A stretch of DNA of 9,733 bases from JBBTVP01 sp038063175 (GTDB taxonomy: Bacteria; Patescibacteriota; Minisyncoccia; UBA6257; 1-14-0-10-40-38): assembly GCA_038063175.1 (NCBI GenBank), contig JBBTVP010000060.1, positions 1 to 9,733 of the forward strand, read 5' to 3'. Below, one piece after another: positions 6,175-9,733 of this stretch. Every line of letters begins with the position of its first letter. The first letter of the stretch is position 1. A model generated the notes under the pieces. That model worked only from the letters and a program-made list of their open reading frames with translations. It did no database searches and had not been told where the DNA came from. A program made the translations under genes and the position numbers.

Positions 6175-7536
6175 TTATTCCTTGTTAATCATTTCCTTAA
6201 TCGCAATTACTTTTTGGTTGAGATTCTGGTTTTTATTAATCTCTTGAGCAATCTTTTCAAAAGCGTAAATCGCGGTAGTATGGTCTCGTTTTCCTAACTT
6301 CCTTCCGATATAGGGGTATGAAAGGAGGAGTACATCTCTCAAAAGGTACATCGCAACCTGCCTTGATTCTGCAATTTCTTTTTTCCGAGACCGATTAATG
6401 AGATCGAACGGTGAAACGTCGTAAAAGTCAGCAACTGCTTTGATAATCTGGTTTGGATTGATATTTTTTGTGGGGTGCTGGACCATTTCTCCAATAACCT
6501 GATCCACAAGCTTTCCCGTGATTGGCTCACCTCTCCGCGCCTGGTAGAAGAGAATCTTATTCAACACCCCCTCAAGCTCTCGGACGCTCTTCTGCATCTT
6601 CGTTGCAATAAGATGGGCGATTTCATCTTCCATCGCAATGCCTTTTTCCTGGATTTTTGTCTTAATAATCGCAGATCGGAGTTCGTAGTCAGGGTAGCTC
6701 ACGTCTGCAATCATCCCTCCTTCAAAACGGGATCTAAGCCGCTCCTCTAACGTAGGGATAAACTTTGGAGCTCGGTCCGAAGAAATAATAATTTGTTTAT
6801 TCCCTTCATAAAGCGCGTTGAAGGTATGGAAAAACTCTTCTTCGGTTGCGGTTTTTCCTGCGATGAACTGGATGTCGTCGATGATAAGGACGTCAATCAG
6901 GCGGTATTTTTCCTTAATTGCCTCCATCCGCTTATTGCGGATCGCCCAGATGACATCATTTGTGAATTTTTCCGATGAAACATACTTCACCCGAACTTTT
7001 GCTTTGTACCGGTTTTTAATCTCGTTTCCAATACCCTGAATCAGGTGTGTTTTTCCAAGGCCAACTCCGCCGTAGATAAAAAGCGGGTTGTAGCGCGATC
7101 CCACTTCTTGAATCACCGCCTGACCCGCTGCGTAGGCGAGTTCATTCGACTTGCCCACCACGAACGTTTCTAAGGTATAGCGGGGATTTAAGTTGGTATC
7201 CGGGTCAACCTTAAGCTCCGCAAAGCTCTGCTGGCCGGCATCTTCGATAATTACCTCCTTGGTCGGCGCTTTTCTGGGGACCTCCTGATTTTGCGGAGCG
7301 ACCACGAATTCTATTTTTTTTGTGGTCTCATCGATGTTTCTCAATGCCCCAAGGATGATTTTTGAATATTTACTCTCAATCCACTCTTTTGAAAAATGAT
7401 TAGGAAGTCCCACAAGCGCAGTCCCATCATCTTTTTGGATGAGACGGCTCTGGCGGAACCATGTCACAAAGTTTGGTCTTGAGATTTGAAGCTCTATTTC
7501 ACCAAGCGCAGATTTCCAAAGTTGCTCAAGATCCAT
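6175..7536 (-). CDS. dnaA: Chromosomal replication initiator DnaA
   Basis: A 453-residue AAA+ initiator that binds DnaA boxes and melts the origin. The start ATG 7536 gives MDLEQLWKSALGEIEL, typical of DnaA domain I; the longer TTG-started frame adds unrelated residues. Visible elements are Walker A GGVGLGKTH (156-164), Walker B LIIDDIQF (217-224), sensor I SSD (252-254), the arginine-finger region RLRSRFEGG (from about 266), and the domain IV DNA-binding signature GKRDHTTAIYA (415-425). Domain II is a short linker (about 85-115). No SD precedes the start. The leader contains two DnaA-box-like repeats, suggesting autoregulation. Confidence 0.97.
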   Translation of the reverse strand: MDLEQLWKSALGEIELQISRPNFVTWFRQSRLIQKDDGTALVGLPNHFSKEWIESKYSKIILGALRNIDETTKKIEFVVAPQNQEVPRKAPTKEVIIEDAGQQSFAELKVDPDTNLNPRYTLETFVVGKSNELAYAAGQAVIQEVGSRYNPLFIYGGVGLGKTHLIQGIGNEIKNRYKAKVRVKYVSSEKFTNDVIWAIRNKRMEAIKEKYRLIDVLIIDDIQFIAGKTATEEEFFHTFNALYEGNKQIIISSDRAPKFIPTLEERLRSRFEGGMIADVSYPDYELRSAIIKTKIQEKGIAMEDEIAHLIATKMQKSVRELEGVLNKILFYQARRGEPITGKLVDQVIGEMVQHPTKNINPNQIIKAVADFYDVSPFDLINRSRKKEIAESRQVAMYLLRDVLLLSYPYIGRKLGKRDHTTAIYAFEKIAQEINKNQNLNQKVIAIKEMINKE

Positions 7537-7633
7537 AGTACTGATTGTAGTTCGGTAAGCGACATTGAGCAAAGGGTTCCAAAACGAACAACCTGTGGAC
7601 TACCTGTGGATGACTCTTTCCTGAAACCAAAAT

Positions 7634-7662
7634 TTGCCAAAAGTATAACAGAACCCTATCAT
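7634..7662 (+). promoter_or_regulatory. Probable rpmH operon promoter
   Basis: TTGCCA (7634-7639), a 17-bp spacer and TATCAT (7657-7662) give 5 of 6 matches in each hexamer. The start would fall near 7669, about 27 nt before the rpmH ATG. It would transcribe rpmH-rnpA-yidC-jag. Confidence 0.65.
7642..7650 (-). promoter_or_regulatory. Possible dnaA promoter (extended -10)
   Basis: On the minus strand TGTTATACT forms an extended -10 (TGn plus TATACT, 5 of 6). No clear -35 is present. The start would be near 7635, giving a leader of about 100 nt that includes both DnaA-box-like repeats. It lies inside the spacer of the rpmH promoter. Confidence 0.4.
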
Positions 7663-7695
7663 TAGTTCTATAAAAATAACTGAAGGCAAATTTTT

Positions 7696-7830
7696 ATGTC
7701 GAAGACATACCAACCAAAAAAGCGGAAGCGGGCGCGAACTCACGGATTTCTTGCGAGAACGAGGACCGGATGGGGGCGGAGGGTGCTCACTGCGCGGAGG
7801 GAAAAGGGACGTCACCGTCTCACTCCGTAG
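7696..7830 (+). CDS. rpmH: Large-subunit ribosomal protein bL34
   Basis: A 44-residue, strongly basic protein of the normal bL34 length. It starts MSKTYQPKKRKRARTHGFL and continues with the family pattern of R-T-x-x-GRRVLxxRRxKGRxRLTP, so it is complete. bL34 binds 23S rRNA in the 50S subunit. GAAGG (7682-7686) lies 9 nt before the ATG as a moderate SD. It is first in a four-gene operon, 5 bp ahead of rnpA, the usual rpmH-rnpA pairing near the bacterial origin. Confidence 0.96.
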   Translation: MSKTYQPKKRKRARTHGFLARTRTGWGRRVLTARREKGRHRLTP

Positions 7831-7835
7831 CAGGC

Positions 7836-8156
7836 ATGATCCCTCGAGCCGAGCGTCTTCCGGTGCGGGGGGAGCGGCGGAAGCCGTTCCATATTTCTCG
7901 CACGCAGTATTTTACGGTGAAGGTATTCCCTCCGGGATCCACAAAGACTCGCTTCGCTATACTCGTGGGGAAATCGGTTTTCCGCGAGGCAACAAAAAGA
8001 AACCGGCTAAAACGGGTTTTGGCGAAGACCATGCGCGCCGTGCACGTCGGCAGATCCCCGGTAGATATCCTTGTCATTGCGCTTCCTCATTCCGGGAAGG
8101 ATAGTGAAACAGAAATATTAGGTGAACTTACCCGGGCACTTCGTGCCATTCCATAG
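7836..8156 (+). CDS. rnpA: Ribonuclease P protein component
   Basis: A 106-residue basic protein that assists the RNase P RNA in removing tRNA 5' leaders. The start ATG 7836 gives MIPRAERL, matching the family opening. The longer frame from 7770 overlaps rpmH and adds unrelated residues. The RNA-binding signature is clear: TRFAILVGKSVFREATKRNRLKRVLAKTMR (about 37-66) includes the RNR-x-KR core, followed by the VDILVIALP strand. The N-terminal segment between RL and the first strand is short and lacks the usual 'F..V...G' part. It lies 5 bp after rpmH and 3 bp before yidC, so it is certainly cotranscribed with them. Confidence 0.93.
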   Translation: MIPRAERLPVRGERRKPFHISRTQYFTVKVFPPGSTKTRFAILVGKSVFREATKRNRLKRVLAKTMRAVHVGRSPVDILVIALPHSGKDSETEILGELTRALRAIP

Positions 8157-8159
8157 CCA

Positions 8160-8909
8160 ATGTCATACCTTTTCCACGAATTTCTCTACCGACCCTTATT
8201 CAACGCACTCGTGTTTCTCTATGATCGCGTGACGTTCGGGGATCTCGGCATTGCGATTATTATTCTCACGATTCTTATCCGGTTCGTGCTCTACCCGTTA
8301 TTCCGGAAGAGCATGAGGAACCAGATGCTTCTCCAGAGAATCCAGCCAGAGGTGAAACGGATCCAGGAGCACCACCGGGATAACCGGGAAAAGCAGGCGC
8401 AAGCACTCCTCGCGCTCTACCGCGAGCACAAAGTAAATCCTTTTTCAGGATTTCTTTTACTGCTTGTGCAACTTCCCATTCTTCTCGCACTCTACCGAGT
8501 GTTCTTGAATGGTTTTTCTCCGGATTCATTCAGCGATCTCTACTCGTTCATCTCCCACCCTGAAGCAATCAACGCAAGCTTCATCGGCTTGCTAGATTTG
8601 ACGAAACCGAGTATAGTTGTCCTTGGCATTGCGGCGGTCGCGCAGTATTTCCAGGCAAAATCTTCGATTCCCAAGCGAGAAGAGGGGAAAGAACCAACTC
8701 CTGCCGACCGGATTGGCCGGCAGATGGTATTCTTAGGACCGATACTCACCATCGTGTTTCTCTTCAAACTTCCCGCGGCGATCGGTATCTACTGGGCAGC
8801 TACTTCAATCTTTTCGGTTGTCCAACAGGTATTCATCAACCGTTCAATTACCAGAGATTTAGGAAATAAATATGGAGCAGTTCAAACAAAAGGTAACGAG
8901 ATTAGTTGA
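8160..8909 (+). CDS. yidC: YidC/Oxa1 membrane protein insertase, short form
   Basis: A 249-residue polytopic membrane protein that inserts and folds inner-membrane proteins alone or with SecYEG. It has the conserved YidC core only: a first core helix (about 29-47) with Arg41 in LTILIRFVLYPLF, corresponding to the essential groove arginine; a charged cytoplasmic helical hairpin (about 48-92, MLLQRIQPEVKRIQ); then hydrophobic segments at about 95-117, 150-164, 188-204 and 205-224. The large periplasmic domain of Gram-negative YidC is absent, as in Gram-positive and CPR forms. No lipobox is seen at the N-terminus. yidD, often found before yidC, is missing here. The 3' end overlaps jag by 38 bp. 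Confidence 0.95.
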   Translation: MSYLFHEFLYRPLFNALVFLYDRVTFGDLGIAIIILTILIRFVLYPLFRKSMRNQMLLQRIQPEVKRIQEHHRDNREKQAQALLALYREHKVNPFSGFLLLLVQLPILLALYRVFLNGFSPDSFSDLYSFISHPEAINASFIGLLDLTKPSIVVLGIAAVAQYFQAKSSIPKREEGKEPTPADRIGRQMVFLGPILTIVFLFKLPAAIGIYWAATSIFSVVQQVFINRSITRDLGNKYGAVQTKGNEIS

Positions 8910-9303
8910 GCTCATCGGCTTTTCGGAGCCGTCGCTTAGTTTTGACTCTGAAAACAAAAAGGTAGAAATTTTCGTGAACGAGGGAGAGTGGCTGAAGCGC
9001 TGGCTTCCGAACACCGTTTCCGATTTAGATCACGTGGTGAAGCTCGTGGCGCGCCGCGAAGGACTCGAGGATTTTTTTCTCGATCTCAATAACTACCGGA
9101 AAGAGCGGGAACGTCTCATTGTTGAGCTTGCAAAAGCCGCTGCCCGGAAAGCGTCGGTAGAAAAGCAGCTGGTGCGGTTGCCTGCCATGAATGCATACGA
9201 ACGGCGCCTGGTGCACGTTGAACTTGCGGTGCACCCTGATGTTACGACGGAGAGCGAGGGCGATGGACGGGAGCGCTGCGTGGTGATAAAGCCAATCGAG
9301 TAA
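8872..9303 (+). CDS. jag: Jag/KhpB-family RNA-binding protein (degenerate KH plus R3H)
   Basis: A 143-residue protein. AGGAA (8861-8865) sits 6 nt before the ATG, inside the yidC coding end. Residues 1-70 or so are KH-like, ending in the family LDLNNYRKERERL. The R3H domain follows, with AMNAYERRLVHVEL containing the R-x(3)-H motif, then HPDVTTES and the RCVVIKP tail. In known Jag/KhpB proteins the pair binds many RNAs and, in Gram-positives, affects cell division. The N-terminal Jag_N domain is missing. The KH GxxG loop (usually like IGKGGENL) is replaced by KRWLPNTV at the same spacing, so KH-type RNA binding may be lost while R3H is intact. It is the last gene of the operon, and jag is a standard neighbour of yidC. 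Confidence 0.88.
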   Translation: MEQFKQKVTRLVELIGFSEPSLSFDSENKKVEIFVNEGEWLKRWLPNTVSDLDHVVKLVARREGLEDFFLDLNNYRKERERLIVELAKAAARKASVEKQLVRLPAMNAYERRLVHVELAVHPDVTTESEGDGRERCVVIKPIE

Positions 9304-9310
9304 CGCAGCC

Positions 9311-9340
9311 ACTAGCCACTGGTGATTAGCGCTAGTTTTG
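9311..9340. terminator. Weak hairpin between two convergent genes
   Basis: ACTAGC (9311-9316) pairs with GCTAGT (9331-9336) around a loop containing the palindrome CACTGGTG, followed on the plus strand by TTTTG. It sits between the jag stop and the stop of the convergent gene, where a terminator is expected. The stem is short and the T-run poor. Confidence 0.25.
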
Positions 9341-9733
9341 AATCTGAATCTCGTATACCTTTTTATCGTACCGGTTTATGAACCGGATTTTTTTGTCGCT
9401 TACAGAAAGCCCTATTGCATCGATCGGTACCGATTCCGGAGTATAAACTTCTGTAATGGAAACACTGCCACTCACTTCCCAGTAGATAATTCGATCCGAG
9501 AATTTTATTTTCCCGGTAAGAAAATCATCAGGAAGAAGTGTACCTTCAGGAATAAACTGCGGGACCGCACAATATCCGGAAGAGTCGCTTACCACAATGC
9601 ATTTTTCAGGAACCGTTTGAAACGGCAATACCGCAATCAGTGTTCCAGTGTGGTTGGTAAGGGCGAGTCGATTTTCTTCTCGAGAATTTGTAAACATGAT
9701 CGCCGAGGTTACTGACGGGCTCCACTTAATATC
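9332..9733 (-). CDS. C-terminal part of a probable beta-propeller-like protein (5' end outside the window)
   Basis: The frame is open from the window edge (DIKWSPSVTSAIMFTN...) to TAG at 9334-9332, 133 codons, so the apparent ATG at 9697 is internal. Repeats of the 'W-S-P...', 'CIVVSDSSGYCAVP' and 'IGLSVSDKKIRFINRYDKKVYEIQIQ' kind resemble blades of WD40/TolB-like propellers. The stretch CAVPQFIPEGTLLPDDFLTGKIKFSD fits a C-terminal pattern I associate with uncharacterised Parcubacteria proteins. Two cysteines 10 residues apart could pair outside the membrane. The function is unknown. It converges on jag with 28 bp between the stops. Confidence 0.6.
   Translation of the reverse strand, partial: DIKWSPSVTSAIMFTNSREENRLALTNHTGTLIAVLPFQTVPEKCIVVSDSSGYCAVPQFIPEGTLLPDDFLTGKIKFSDRIIYWEVSGSVSITEVYTPESVPIDAIGLSVSDKKIRFINRYDKKVYEIQIQN

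Larger units (their letters stand above)
7537..7695. other. Divergent dnaA-rpmH intergenic region with DnaA-box-like repeats
   Basis: This 159-bp gap carries the outward promoters of dnaA and rpmH and two tandem ACCTGTGGA repeats spaced 11 bp apart (7591-7599, 7602-7610). They form TGTGGACTA (7594-7602, two mismatches to the reversed DnaA box) and TGTGGATGA (7605-7613, one mismatch). AT-rich DNA follows (about 7621-7680). It is the second candidate for part of the origin: the rpmH-dnaA gap holds DnaA boxes in many bacteria. Gene direction switches here, with dnaA and dnaN leftward and the rpmH operon rightward, as expected for genes leaving an origin. Confidence 0.55.

Noticed and set aside
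7537..7572. TTG-started extension of dnaA
   Set aside because: It adds 12 unrelated residues. MDLEQLW at ATG 7536 matches the usual DnaA N-terminus.
7770..7835. Longer rnpA start overlapping rpmH
   Set aside because: The extra 22 residues are an out-of-frame reading of rpmH. MIPRAERL at 7836 is the family start.
1..9733. Alternative genetic code (UGA as Gly) as in Gracilibacteria/Absconditabacteria
   Set aside because: Several genes end naturally at TGA at the expected family C-terminus (yebC, ruvC, dnaN, yidC), and no in-frame TGA is seen inside the conserved genes.
1..9733. CRISPR array, tRNA, rRNA, tmRNA or complete IS transposase
   Set aside because: No regular spaced repeats, no cloverleaf with CCA-type acceptor, no rRNA motifs and no transposase-like protein were seen on either strand.

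Overview
The window looks like the replication-origin neighbourhood of a Candidate Phyla Radiation bacterium (Patescibacteria, most likely a Parcubacteria-type lineage). The basis is the dnaN-dnaA / rpmH-rnpA-yidC-jag block with no yidD, a short YidC without the large periplasmic domain, a YebC lacking its middle domain, a type IV pilus ATPase N-terminus of the kind seen in these genomes, and a C-terminal beta-propeller-like fragment of a kind I associate with them. TGA ends yebC, ruvC, dnaN, yidC and the lipoprotein gene, so the ordinary bacterial code applies and the UGA-recoded lineages are excluded.

Left part. The window opens on the minus strand with the 5' part of a pilB/gspE-like gene, interrupted by an in-frame TAA. 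Divergent from it, a consensus sigma70 promoter with an operator-like palindrome drives a single small predicted lipoprotein gene that ends at a strong terminator. Next come yebC and ruvC. They are separated by about 121 bp bounded by 14-bp inverted repeats and flanked by a TGAG (or ATGAG) direct repeat. Removing this segment and one repeat copy restores an ATGA overlap between the yebC stop and the ruvC start, so it reads as a miniature insertion element. Then a second consensus promoter drives a 46-residue, half-acidic protein with its own terminator, followed by a class A penicillin-binding protein gene.

Centre. The PBP gene converges on dnaN with a 14-bp overlap. dnaN and dnaA lie on the minus strand. 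DnaA-box-like sequences occur between dnaA and dnaN and in the dnaA leader, so oriC probably lies in one or both of these intergenic regions. The dnaA and rpmH promoters appear to face each other and overlap.

Right part. rpmH, rnpA, yidC and jag form a tight plus-strand operon: ribosomal protein, RNase P protein, membrane insertase and its RNA-binding partner. The Jag KH domain lacks its GxxG loop. The window ends in the 3' part of a convergent beta-propeller-like gene.

No tRNA, rRNA, CRISPR array or complete transposase gene is visible. By eye, the dnaN-dnaA stretch is more AT-rich than the flanks.
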